NCBI GenBank assembly: GCA_009599575.1
Contig: VWND01000029.1
Coordinates: forward strand, 62,001-126,000
DNA length: 64,000 nucleotides
Direction: 5' to 3'
Source: Blumeriella jaapii
Lineage: Eukaryota > Ascomycota > Leotiomycetes > Helotiales > Drepanopezizaceae
This document shows positions 36,030-46,449 of the stretch, piece after piece (position 1 is the stretch's first letter; each line of letters starts with the position of its first letter). Made by a program: the position numbers and the translations under genes. The notes under the pieces are model-generated. The model had not been told where the DNA came from and ran no database searches. It worked only from the letters and a program-made list of their open reading frames with translations.

Positions 36030-37310
36030 TTGGGCGTTTTTTCGACTGGCGGGAAAGCTTTCGATTTTTTCGTGTGCGTTTTGGAAGTCGTTTAGAGAGA
36101 GGTTTTCGTTTTTATTATTATTATTAAAGGGCGAATTTTCGGCCGGTTCGATTTCGTTTATATTTATTAGTCTGGAAAGGCTTTTGAATAAAACCGAGGG
36201 TCGGCTCGTAAAAAATCGTGCAAATTGGCCTCGAATTTTTTGATGTAAAATAAAAGACGAGCGTTGTCGTTGGTCCGATCGAAAGGAAAAAACGCCAAGG
36301 GAAGCGTTTTGGCGTGGAAGAGAAAAAAAAACAGGGGGCTGAAAGAGAGCCTGTGGAGCATTTGAACGATTCTCGTACGTACGATTTGATTCGTAGTACG
36401 TTTTGGTTAAGGATTTACTATTTTAATAAATGGTAGATTTGGTTGAAAAGCGATTCGCGTATAAAATTCGTTTAGTTAATTGATGTTTTTTTTGACGGAC
36501 GGCGGTGAGCCAATTTTTGAAGATCGTTGTACGCGCTTATTTTAAATGCAGCTTTTCTCGTAGACGCTTTGGTATTTTGTCGCGAAAGGCGTTTCGAAGC
36601 TGTTTGTCAGTTCGTATTTGAGCGTTCGCTGCGAAAATGGAAAATCGCAGATAAAATCGCTAAAAGTCGTCGTGCGTATTTATTGCAAGCATTTTAAATT
36701 CGTTTTCCGCCTTTTGAACGTTTGAAAAATCGGCCAGGAAATCGGCGACCTTTTTTATTAATTTTTCGGAAGGTATAAAGTCGGAACGGTCCAAAATACG
36801 CGGGGTTAGGAACTTTTTTGCTACGCTTTCGGTCTGATCGAATATATAATTTTTGCGAAATCGATTATTAGCGAAATAGTCGTGGTAGAATTCGAAATTG
36901 TCGAGAATTTTAGTTTTTCAATAGCGTGTTTTGTAATTTTTATTATTATTTAATTTAAATTCAAGGTTCGGAACGCGCTTTATACGAGCTAGTCGAAAGT
37001 CAGCAGATAAATGGGAATTATAGCGTTAAAAAGCGCGCTAAAGTTTTGGCCGTTAAAAAGAAATTTAAAAAAAGTTCGCGAAAAGCGTAAAGATTGGTTT
37101 GCAGCGTTTGTTAGTTAAAATAAAACGTTGCGAGAAGAGAAAGAAGCAGCAGATTCGCGATTGGCAAAAGCACGTTCGATAAATTTTATTAAACGCTTTG
37201 ATTAAAAGGTCTGTCGCAATCGCATAGCTTCCAGAAGTTGTCGTTTACGCTTTTGCGTTTTTTTTAATTAATTTTGCAAAAGTTTCAACTGAACGCTTTT
37301 AGCGCTAGGC
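36030..37310 (-). pseudogene. gag: B gag remnant
   Basis: Co-linear with the gag of A. The frame 36167-36361 matches 25192-25389 of A (NLHDFLRADPRF). The gag core is readable at about 36540-36830, with stops at Trp/Gln positions. Upstream, 37310-37630 is leader containing the PBS. Confidence 0.65.
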
Positions 37311-37618
37311 TGGGAGGTGGCAAGCGAAATGGTTAGCGCTCTGCCTTTTTTTTTGTTTTTTTTTCTTCGGGGAAAGAATTGTTTTTTAGAAGAAAAAGCT
37401 TTTGGGGAAGGTTGCTTTTTCGCTGATTAAAAAAAAAAGGGAGGTTGAGGTGTAATAGCAGAAGCTGAAAAGTTTTGCTAAAGGAGGGATCGTTGAACAG
37501 GAGCCATTTTTCGCGAAATGCGGAAATAAGCCTTTTTACGACCGGTCGATCATTTTGATATAATCCGTGAGAAATTCGAGGAAAGAAATAGTTTACGCCG
37601 TCGCCAGCGTAAAAAAAG

Positions 37619-37628
37619 AGTTGTTGAT
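37619..37628 (-). promoter_or_regulatory. Putative self-priming primer-binding site of B
   Basis: The + strand reads agttgttgat, i.e. ATCAACAACT in sense, two bases after the 5' LTR end. It is the unmutated form of the site also seen in A, C and D and is exactly complementary to AGTTGTTGAT in the family LTR. Confidence 0.65.
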
Positions 37629-37630
37629 AA

Positions 37631-37924
37631 TATAACGATTTAATTAATCGGAAGGCTAAAAAATCAGTCAATTGGTCGCCGTATTCATATGGTATAAAAC
37701 GAGCTTTTGGTTTTGTAACAAAGATATTCATTTAAAATTAACAACTGCAGAAGGCAGAGGTTGTTAAGAGGAAAGAGCTTTATATATATAATAATTTCTA
37801 TAGTTGATGAGAAGACCCATCAGAAGACCAGGGAGCTTGCAGCTATACGTAGTTGCTGGGGAGCTTGCAGCTATACGTAGTTGCTGGGGTGACACGAGAG
37901 GTGGCAACAGAGTGAATCGTCACA
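37631..37924 (-). repeat. 5' LTR of B
   Basis: 294 bp. The two 28-bp units are at 37833-37860 and 37861-37888 and are identical. TATA (tatatatata) lies near 37783-37792. Outer end TGTGACGATT intact. Confidence 0.93.
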
Positions 37925-38248
37925 GAAATCAGTCTGACTATTAACCCAATTTTATCTGACCTTTATTGTTTGAACTAGTGTTTTTCTGCCTTAATTCTTA
38001 TATACGCATATAAATAAAAAAAAAAACACCGAGCTAAAATGCTCGGGATCGCGAATTTTATATACAATAGATTGCGCTTGTGAATCACGTGACTTAGCGC
38101 GAGGCCTAGTGGCCGAAATGGTCCGTGCCCAAACCTTAATCCAACACTACCAGCAATCATACCACTGGCAACCATACCACTGGCAACCATACCACTGGCA
38201 ACCATACCACTGGCAACTACCACTAGCCAGGCCAGGATGGTAACAGTT
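37925..38248 (-). repeat. H LTR (family related to G), main part
   Basis: In sense (-) orientation it starts TGTTACCATCCTGGCC at 38248, carries a 15-bp minisatellite, then GGATTAAGGTTTGGGCACGG, a CACGTG box, a TATA box (TGTATATAAAAT) and a hairpin (CCGAGCattttaGCTCGG). The order and several words match the LTR of G, so the two are related families. After B is removed it ends CTACCTTTTACA at 31453, giving about 335 bp. I find no target duplication or second LTR, so it may be a solo LTR or a truncated end. Mutation level is low. The - strand frame at 37975-38223 is just the minisatellite translated. Confidence 0.65.
38157..38218. repeat. 15-bp minisatellite in the H LTR
   Basis: Four copies of a unit like ataccactggcaacc in a row, nearly identical. 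The same kind of unit, in reverse complement, sits in both LTRs of G. Confidence 0.9.
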
Positions 38249-38572
38249 ATTAAAACGTTCGTAAATTAAAACGATATTTCCTCTAACGCTTTATCGAATT
38301 ATTTTTCAAAAAAGCAAAATAAACAAAATGATTTATACGATAAGCGAAACGCTACCTTTTTATAAGAGCTGACGGCAAAAAAACCAAAAACGAATTAAAA
38401 AACTAAAAAAGTCTGGGATTAAAAAATTCGGTTTTAATCAATTAGTTTTTAAATCATATAAAATAAATTGAATTGTATTTATTATAATTATGTTTTTTTT
38501 GGACGTAGTTAAAAACGATGACGTATATTGTTTGAAACAAAATGTAAAGCGATAATACTTTGTATTAATAAA
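38249..38572 (+). mobile_element. X3: 3' scrap of a family-X element
   Basis: Co-linear with X1 positions about 11400-11718: end of the extra reading frame, 3' untranslated part, purine tract (gaaacaaaa) and the first 30 bases of the LTR (TGTAAAGCGATAATAC from 38543). It is cut on the left by H and on the right by element C. Confidence 0.85.
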
Positions 38573-38841
38573 TGTGACGATTTATTTTTTTGCCACCTCT
38601 CGTATCACCCCAGCAACTACGTGTAGCTGCAAGCTTTCTGGTCTTCTGATGGGTTTTCTTATTAACTGTGGAAACTATTTATATATATAAAGCTTTTTTT
38701 TTTTAGCAATTTCTGCCTTTTGCAGTTGTTGATTTTAAATAAATATTTTTGTTATAAAATCAAAAGCTCGTTTTTTATATTATATAAATACGGCGATTAA
38801 TTAATTGATTTTTTAGCTTTTCGATTAATTAAATCGTTATA
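38573..38841 (+). repeat. 5' LTR of C (A family)
   Basis: 269 bp, starting with an intact TGTGACGATT and ending TCGTTATA. It carries the GCCACC word of the B/K subtype but only one copy of the 28-bp unit. It is inserted in the LTR of X3. Confidence 0.88.
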
Positions 38842-39169
38842 TTATTAATAATTTTTTTTTTACGCTGGCGACGGCGTAAATTATTTTTTTTTTCGAATTT
38901 TTTGCGAGTTATATTAAAATAATCGACCGGTCGTAAAAAAGCTTATTTTCGTATTTCGCGAAAAATAGCTTTTGTTTAACGATTTTTTTTTTAGCAGAGC
39001 TTTTCAGCTTTTGCTATTATATTTTAATCTTTTTTTTAATCAGCGAAAAAACAGCTTTTTCCAGAAGCTTTTTTTTCTGAAAAACAATTTTTTCCACGAG
39101 GAAAAAAAAAACAAGAGAAAAAGCAGAGCGTTAATTATTTCGCCTGCCATTTTTTTTTTTGCAGCCTAG
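38842..39169 (+). mobile_element. C: leader fragment of an A-family element
   Basis: Co-linear with A 23916-24246, starting with a mutated primer-binding site (attaataatt). It stops at CCTAG (39165-39169), where element D begins. The remainder of C is not found on the far side of D; only the target copy TCTAG and one further base precede element G. The frame at 38972-39169 is leader, not a gene. Confidence 0.85.
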
Positions 39170-39433
39170 TGTAACGGCTCACTTTTTTGCCCCTCGTGTC
39201 ACCCCAGCAACTACGTATAGTTGCAAGCTTTTTGGTCCTCTGGTAGGTCTCCTATCAACTGTGGAAACTATCATGTATATAAGGCTTTTTCTTTTTAGCA
39301 ACCTCTGCTTTCTGCAGTTGTTGATTCTAAATGAATATTTTTGTTACAGAATTAAAGGTTCGTTTTTTATATTATATAAATACGGCGATCAGTTAATTGA
39401 CTTTTTAGCCTTTCGATTAATTAAATCGTTATA
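39170..39433 (+). repeat. 5' LTR of D
   Basis: 264 bp. TATA (tatataag) at about 39275-39283; the priming complement AGTTGTTGAT is unmutated at 39316-39325. The following primer-binding site reads ATTAATAACT at 39436-39445, i.e. ATCAACAACT with two C>T changes. Confidence 0.93.
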
Positions 39434-39749
39434 TTATTAATAACTTTTTTTTTACGCTGGCGACGGCGTAAACTATTTCTTTTTTCGAATTCTTTACGGG
39501 TTATACTAAAATGATCGACCGGTCGTGAAAAGGCTTATTTCCGTATTTTGCGAAAAATAGCTTTTGTTTAACGATTTCTTTTTTAGCAGAGCTTTTCAGC
39601 TTTGCTACTATATTTCAACCTTCTTCTTTTTAATCAGCGAAAAAGCAGCTTTTCCTAAAAGCTTTTTTTTTTGAAAAACAGTTTTTTCTCCGAGAAAAGA
39701 AAAACAAAAGAAAAGGCAGAGCGCTAACCATTTCGCCTGCCATTTCCCA

Positions 39750-41060
39750 GCTTAACGCTAAAAGCGTTTAATTAAGACTTTTGCAAAATCAATTGAAAAA
39801 AGCGCAAAAGCGTAAACGACAACTTTTAAAAATTATACGACTGCGACAGACCTTTTAATTAAAGCGTTTGGTAGAATTTATCGAACGTGCTTTTGCTAGT
39901 CGCGAATCTGCTGCTTCCTTTTCTTTTCGCAACGTTTTATTTTAATTAATAAACGCTGCAAACCAACTTCTACGCTTTTCGCGAATTTTTTTTAAATCTT
40001 CCCCTGACGGCCAAGATTTTAGCGCGCTTTTTAAACGCTATAGTTTTCATTTATTTGCTGATTCTCGACTAGCTTATATAAAGCGCGTTTCGAATTTTGA
40101 ATTTAAACTAAATAACGGTGAAAATTATAAAACACGCTATTAAAAAACTAAAGTTTTCGACAATTTCGAATTTTATTACGATTATTTCGCTAGCGATCGA
40201 TTTCGCAAAAATTATATATTCGATCAGACCGAAAGCGTAATAAAAAAGTTTTTGATTCCGCGTATTTTAAACCGTTCCGATTTTATATTTTTCGAAAAAT
40301 TAATAAAAAAAGTCGCCGATTTTCTGGCCGATTTTTCAAACGTTTAAAAGGCCGAAAACGAATTTAAAATGCTTATAATAAATACGCACGACGATTTCTG
40401 GCGATTTTATCTGCGATTTTCCATTTTCGCAGCGAACGTTTAAATACGAACTAATAAACAGTTTCGGAACGCTTTTCGCGACAAAATACCAAAGCGTTTA
40501 CGAGAAAAGCTGTATTTGAAATGAACGCGTATAACGACTTTTAAGGATTGGCTCACCGCCGTTCGATAAAAAAAACAAAATCAATTAGCTAAACGAATTT
40601 TATATACGAGTCGCTTTTCTATTAAGTCTATTATTTATCAAAATGGTAGGTTTTTAACTAAAGCGTACTACGAATTAAATCGAACGTACGAAAATCGTTC
40701 AAATGTTTCACAGGTTTTTTTTCAGCCCTTTGCTGCTTTTTCTTCTTTTCTACGCCAAAACGCTTTTTTTAGCGTTTTTTCCTTTCGATCGGACCAACGA
40801 TAACGCTCGTTTTTTATTTTATATCAGAAAGTTTAAAAAGGCCAATTTACACGATTTTCTACGGGCCGACCTTCGGTTTTATTTAAAAGCTTTTTTAGGC
40901 TGATAAATGTAAACGAGGTCGAGCCGGCCGAAGATTCGCTTTTTGATAATAATAATAAAAACGAAAACCTTTTTTCAAACGATTTTTAAAACGTATACGA
41001 GGAAATTAAAAGCTTTTTCGCTAATCGAAAAAACGCTTAAGCTTAAGCAAAGCTTTTTTT
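39750..41060 (+). pseudogene. gag: D gag remnant
   Basis: Co-linear with A gag: the core near 40250-40540 is recognisable, and the frame 40703-40903 ends in NLHDFLRADLRF. More stops than in A. Confidence 0.65.
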
Positions 41061-41069
41061 TTAAGCGTA

Positions 41070-41732
41070 TTGCGCGATATACGTTATTTTAACGTTCGAA
41101 AGCTTTTTGATAGCGATTTATTAATAATTTCCGTTATATTTATTAAAAATGGCTTTTTGTACAAAATGAAAGCGCTCGCCGATTTTAAAGCGAACGGTTA
41201 TGCGTTAATCGATTCGGCGCTGATTAAATCTTTTTTTTTTTTTAAAACTTTTGATTTAATTTTTCTCGGCTTTTTTTTTTGTAAAAAAATATAATAGAAT
41301 TCGTAGCTATTTAATTATATATTTTACGCTTTTCAATTTTATTATTAATAATCGAATACAATCGTTTATTTCTTTTTTAATTATTAATTTCGGAAATTAT
41401 AGTATGATTTTAAAAAAAGCTTGGTTGGCCGAATATTAAGTTTTATTAAACTGTAATAAACGCAAGCTTTATTGGCCGAAGTTTTATTTTTCCATAGTTT
41501 TTTACGCTCGTTGTATTAAAGTTTTTTATTTGCATTTCCGAAAAATTTAATTTCGCTATTAAAACGACGCTATAAAACGTGACAAAAACTTTGACTAATT
41601 ATAGCAGACCTACGACGCTATACGAAGCGCGAAAAGGTCGAATTTTATTCGCGGTGCTAATTTCGATGGCGACGCTAGTGGGATAATACAAAAAATTATA
41701 TTATTTTTCTAGGCTGCCGATCTTTTTTTTAT

Positions 41733-41765
<33 letters not shown>

Positions 41766-44700
41766 CGTCAAAACAGCTTTTTCGTTTTACGAAGAACAAT
41801 TATATTAAAAACCGAAAAAAGGTTTTCGCCGCGATGGCCTTTCAGTTTAATATAATCGATAGTTTAAATAAGCTATTTTTTGAACTTTTTAAACGACCAG
41901 TTCGAAAACGAGTTTTTTAATCTATTGTTTATTTAATTTCTATCTGCCAGATTATTACATACGCTTTTAAATTGATTTTCAGAAAAAAAACAGTTGAAGT
42001 GTTTTTAATTTTTTTGTACGAGATCGATAAAATATTAAACGATTTTACGTATAATATTTTTTTTAAAATTTAATTTTACAGTTTTTTCGAACGTTTCAAA
42101 ATTAACGAAATATCGATTTCGATCTTTTTAACCAGCTTAGCAGAGCTAACTTCGAATAAACCTTTCTTCGAGTTTTTTTCTCCGGAGTATAAAGATTTCG
42201 AATACGTGTTTTTTAAGGCCGCTAGTAACGAGCTAGCTTTTTACCGGCCCTACGATTATAAGATCGAGCTTATTATAAATAAAAAAAAGCTGAAATATAC
42301 TTTTTTATATAAAATATCGATTTTAAAATTCGAAATTGTTAAAACTTATTTGCAAAATAATTTTAATAAAGGTTTTATCGAACTTTTCACCGCTTTTTTC
42401 GCTGTTTTAATGCTTTTCGCTAAAAAACCCGACGGTTTATTACGTTTTTGTATCGATTATCGAGCTTTTAATAATATTATTCGTAAAAATCGCTATTTTT
42501 TTTTTTTTATCGATAAAACTTTTGCTCGTTTTTCGGAAGCGCGAATTTTTACGAAGTTCGATATTCGTTAAGCTTTTTATAGAATTCGAATAGACTTCGT
42601 TAATAAAAAACTAACGACGTTTCGTACGCGTTACGGCGTTTATAAATGCAAAATGCTATTTTTTGGTTTTATTAATAAATCCGCAATTTATTAACGCTAT
42701 ATAAACGACGTTTTTTTCGATTATTTAAACGATTTTTGTATTATATATTTGAATAATATTTTTATTTATTCGTCCGACTTTTTAAAACACGTTATATACG
42801 TTCGCAAAATGCTTTAAAAGCTCGCTGACGCTGAATTACAGGCCGATATTCGGAAGTTTGAATTCAACGTTATTCGGATCCGTTATTTAGGTTTTATTAT
42901 TTTTATTAAAAGTTTAAAGATAAATTTAAAAAAGATTTCCGTAATCGCTTATTAAAAGTTTTTTACTATTATAAAAAGTGTATAAAGCTTTTTTGGTTTT
43001 TATAACTTTTACCGACGTTTTATTCGAGATTACGGTATAATTGCAAAGTTTTTAATTTATTTAATTAAAACTAATGTTTTTTATAATTTCACTTTTAAAT
43101 GTCAGAAAAGTTTCGATTTTTTTATATTAGCTTTTATTATTATATTAGTTTTATAATATTATAAATAAAACCTTTTTTGCATATTGGAAACTAACGCTTC
43201 CGACGGCGTAATGGCTTTTGTGCTTTCGCAATTCCATAATAACGATTGGCTTTCAATCGTTTATTTTAGCAAAACCATGGCTTTCGCAGAGTTAAATTAC
43301 GTCGTATATAATAAAAAAATATTCGCAATCGTAAGATTTCTAGGCAATTTCCGTATTAAATTAATTAGCTTAGTTTATCAAATTAAAATTATTATTAATT
43401 ATAAGATTTTAAAGTATTTTATAACGTTTAAATTTTAAACGTTCGATAAGTACGTTGAGCCGAGTTTTTCGCCGACTACAACTTTTTTATTACGTATAAA
43501 CCAAATAAATACAATTTTTTGACTGACGCATTAATACGTCGTACGATCGAACTCGACCGCTAAAACTCTTTTAAACGCATTCAGCGCCTGCAAATCCTTT
43601 TTCGAGCCGATCAGATTAATTACCGATTTTTAATTGAAAAACTTCGATTTTTTACGGCTTTCGAAACAGCTGTTTTTATCGTTGAAATAGCTGATTTTTT
43701 TTTCGCATTCCGTATCGTTAATTAGCTTTTCCACGCTAATCGCATAATTAGCAGTTTAATAGTTTTCCGAAAAAAAACTGTACGAAACGTTACAAAAAGG
43801 AACGACGATAATAATATTCCGTTTTCGTATATATTTAAACGCGATTTGCTATTATATTACGGTCGCTTAATAATATTAAACGTCGATTATTTCCGTTTGG
43901 CTTTTGTACGAAAAATGCACGACCAGATTTTCACCGTTTATTTTAACGCTCGTAAAATTACGCAATTGCTTTCGGATTAATATTATTAGTAAGGTATAAT
44001 AGCTTTCGTAAAATAATACTGTCGCAACTGCTACGTTTATCGAAAAAGTTTTGTTTTAAAAAATAAACGCTCCGGCTTTTTTTAGTTTTTTTTTGTTTTT
44101 GACCATTTTTGAAAGCATGTTATAATGGACTTTTGCAGCTTTAATAAAAATAAATACGGTTACGATAACGTATTCGTAATAATAAATCGCTTTTTTAAAC
44201 AAGTTATTTCGATTTTCTGTTATAAAAATATCGACGTTCGAAGCTTCGCTAAATTGTATATATTTTACGTATATAAGTATTTTGGCTTTTTAAAAAGTAT
44301 TATTAGCGATCGTGGCTTTTAATATTAGTTTATTTTCTGATCTGAATTAAACAAAATATTCGGTACGTAATTGAAATTTTCGATAGCCGCTTATTTTAAA
44401 ACCGACGGTCAGACCGAAATTTATAATTAATATTTGTAAAAACGCTTTCGACTTTTCGTAAATTTTTACTAAAACGATTGGAGCGAATTTCTTTTAATAA
44501 TGGATTTCGCTTAAATAGTATTTTTTTACGAGAGTTTAAATGGCCTTTCACCTTTTGAAATTGTATACGATTATACTTTTTATATTAATTAAAATTGGAA
44601 GCTCGATACTTTTCTTTTTTTTAATTTTTTATATAAGCTAAACGCAAACGAAGCTCGCGCGTACGCTCGCCGTTATTACGACGCCTAGAACCTCGCCAAA

Positions 44701-45300
44701 TCGCACCTTTAATAAGCTTACGATAAAATAAAAAAAAATACGAATAAGTTTCGCCGCGCGATCGATTTTAACGTTGGCGACTACGTTTGGCTCGATATGC
44801 GTTCATTTTCGATTTTCCGGCTTTTTCGCAAGCTCGACAATCCTATAAACGGCTTTTTTAAAATTGTAACCAAAATTTTCGATAACGCTTTTAAACTAAA
44901 CCTTTTTAGTATTATAAACGTACATTTAGTTTTTTACGCTAATCGATTGCGTAAAACAACTGACGACGCGCTTTCAAATCAAATTAACTCAGCTTTTAAA
45001 CTTATTAATATAACTAATAAGTTTAAATACGAAATCGAAAAATTAATCGCTTATCGAATGCAGCGAAAGACTTTTTAATATAAAGCTTTTTAAATAAATT
45101 TAAATAAAAATTTTACGTAATACTTCGCGTTTGATTTTATATACGCTTTTTTGAAAATGCGCGATTTTCATTTGGCGTATAAAAAGCTTTCCGGTTCTTT
45201 TGCAAAACTTGTAGACTGGCTGAAGGCTTATTTCGAAGGTTTGGATTCGTACGATTACTTGGATAGCGACGTGCTAATGGATAAAAGCTCGAAGGCGCGC
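41070..45300 (+). pseudogene. pol: D pol remnant (protease to chromodomain)
   Basis: Protease 41070-41294 (KALADFKANGYALID). RT: frame 42206-42571 (FAKKPDGLLRFCIDYRAFNN, KNRYFFFFIDKTFARFSEAR) and the box IIYLNNIFIYS near 42750. RNase H 43184-43438 (YFSKTMAFAELNYVVYNKK). Integrase core 44125-44322 (MDFCSFNKNKYGYDN, FLKSIISDRG), C-terminus 44797-45078 (LIAYRMQRKTF), chromodomain-like end to 45300. Pro has become Phe/Leu/Ser throughout while Ala and Glu survive, opposite to B. Confidence 0.88.
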
Positions 45301-45305
45301 TTTTT

Positions 45306-45321
45306 TCGGACGAAGGGGTAG
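45306..45321 (+). promoter_or_regulatory. Polypurine tract of D
   Basis: cggacgaaggggtag abuts the 3' LTR. It is the cleanest version of the family's purine tract. Confidence 0.65.
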
Positions 45322-45585
45322 TGTAACGGCTTATTTTTTTGCTTCTCGTGTTATTTTAGCAATTACGTATAGTTGCAAGTTCTTTGGTTTTCTGGTGGAT
45401 CTTCTATTAACTGTGGAAACTATTATATATATAAGGCTTTTTTTTTTTAGCAACCTTTGCCTTTTGCAGTTGTTGATTTTAAGTGAATATTTTTGTTATA
45501 GAACCAAAGGTTCGTTTCTTATACCATGTGAATACGGCGACCAGTTGACTGACCTCCCAGCCCTTCGACTGATTAGATCGTCACA
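45322..45585 (+). repeat. 3' LTR of D
   Basis: 264 bp. The left half is strongly C>T mutated (gtgttattttagcaatt for gtgtcaccccagcaact) while the right half from about 45490 is almost unmutated. The mutated tract therefore ends inside this LTR. Confidence 0.92.
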
Positions 45586-45591
45586 TCTAGC

Positions 45592-45830
45592 TGTTACGAT
45601 CCTGGCCGGTGGTAAATTGCCGGTGGTAATTGCCAGTAGTAATTGCTATTAGTAATTGCTAGTAGTAATTGCCAGTGGTAGGATTAAGGTTTGCGCACGG
45701 ACCCCTATCAACCTGTATTTAATAGTTCAGAGCTCCCGTACCTTAGAGCTCTTCACCTTAGTATTCAACGTATACGCGTATCTTTCGGCCCATATTATTC
45801 ATTATGATCACCCTTAAGCCAGCTGTCATA
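45592..45830 (+). repeat. Left LTR of G
   Basis: 239 bp, from TGTTACGATCCTGGCC to CAGCTGTCATA. It contains five units of a 15-bp minisatellite (gccagtagtaattgc type) near 45605-45682, the words ggattaaggtttg and gcacggacc, a TATA-like tgtatttaatag, and paired gagctc words. Little RIP. The left flank (tctagc) is element C/D sequence. Confidence 0.85.
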
Positions 45831-46274
45831 TAATACTAAGGTCAAACATATACACTCCGCTGGGAAGCTTTGTATCTACGGTTAAGGACTCGATCTGCCT
45901 CTGCAACTCGTACTTCTTTCACGCCACCCGTACCGACGATGTATTCGTCGGTGCCTCGATCAATATTCCCTTCCATTGATCTTGTTTCCAGAAAAAGCTG
46001 GAGCCCGTCCCTTATTTCGACCTGCCTCTGCAATTCGAAACCCTTTTTCTTTTAACGATTCGACCTTTTCGATAAGCCTGTCGATCTACCAAAGCTTGCA
46101 TCTGACTGCAGGCTGGCAACCTACCTCTGCCTATACGATTAAAACGGCTGGCAACCTACGCCTGCCTTTGCGACAAAATGGCTGGCAACCTACGTCTGCC
46201 TGATAGGTTGAAAGAGGAAATACGGGTTGGGTTCTACGGCTTCAGATCTGGGGACCAGTTCTTCGAAAGGGGGG
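45831..46274 (+). mobile_element. Internal part of small LTR element G
   Basis: About 440 GC-richer bases without convincing coding content. It includes three tandem 34-35 bp units beginning ggctggcaacctac at 46111, 46146 and 46180. It ends in a purine tract, cgaaagggggg, interrupted by element E and completed at 53930-53940 (gggggggtag) next to the right LTR. Frames at 45842-46033 (-) and 45870-46203 (+) overlap each other on opposite strands and match nothing I know. With E removed, G is about 0.9 kb, the size of a non-autonomous (TRIM-like) element. Confidence 0.6.
46111..46205. repeat. 34-35 bp tandem repeat x 3 inside G
   Basis: Units start ggctggcaacctac at 46111, 46146 and 46180, with differing last halves. 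Confidence 0.85.
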
Positions 46275-46406
46275 AGTTGAAGCTTTGAAATACCTCCACG
46301 TGGGGTGCTTAATTAATCTAGAACTAAGTCTACAGGAAACGAAAGAATAGGCTGTGACCTGTATGGTCCGTGCTTAATAATGGCCTCAGGCCATCAGGCT
46401 ATTATA
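46275..46406 (-). repeat. 3' terminal repeat (LTR) of E
   Basis: 132 bp including cctccacgtggggtg and the inverted word tggcctcaggcca. Next to it in sense lies a purine-rich stretch (GGTAGGATAAGA), a candidate polypurine tract. Confidence 0.7.
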
Positions 46407-46449
46407 AGTCTTATCCTACCAAGCTTTCGACCTCGAAAGTACGATAAAA

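Larger units (their letters stand above)
31469..37924 (-). mobile_element. B: full-length Ty3/gypsy chromovirus (A family, long-LTR subtype)
   Basis: 6.46 kb, LTRs of 294 bp (31469-31762 and 37631-37924), perfect target duplication GAAAT (31464-31468 and 37925-37929). Both outer LTR ends are intact (TGTGACGA/TCGTCACA). Sense is -. Gene order and sequence match A. It is the least degraded pol of the family, with a 272-residue RT frame. It interrupts the H LTR. Confidence 0.95.
39170..45585 (+). mobile_element. D: full-length Ty3/gypsy chromovirus (A family)
   Basis: 6.42 kb with 264-bp LTRs (39170-39433 and 45322-45585) that share the variant start TGTAACGGC. Target duplication CCTAG (39165-39169) versus TCTAG (45586-45590) differs by one C>T change. 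Full gag-pol co-linear with A. T-rich on the sense strand: C>T change dominates and most G are kept. It sits in the leader of C. Confidence 0.94.

Noticed and set aside
37975..38223. Repeat protein with (V-A-S-G-M)n on the - strand
   Set aside because: It is the 15-bp minisatellite of the H LTR translated in one frame.
45842..46203. Protein-coding gene in the GC-richer part of G
   Set aside because: Overlapping open frames occur on both strands, none with recognisable similarity; they fall over a tandem repeat and end at the LTR.
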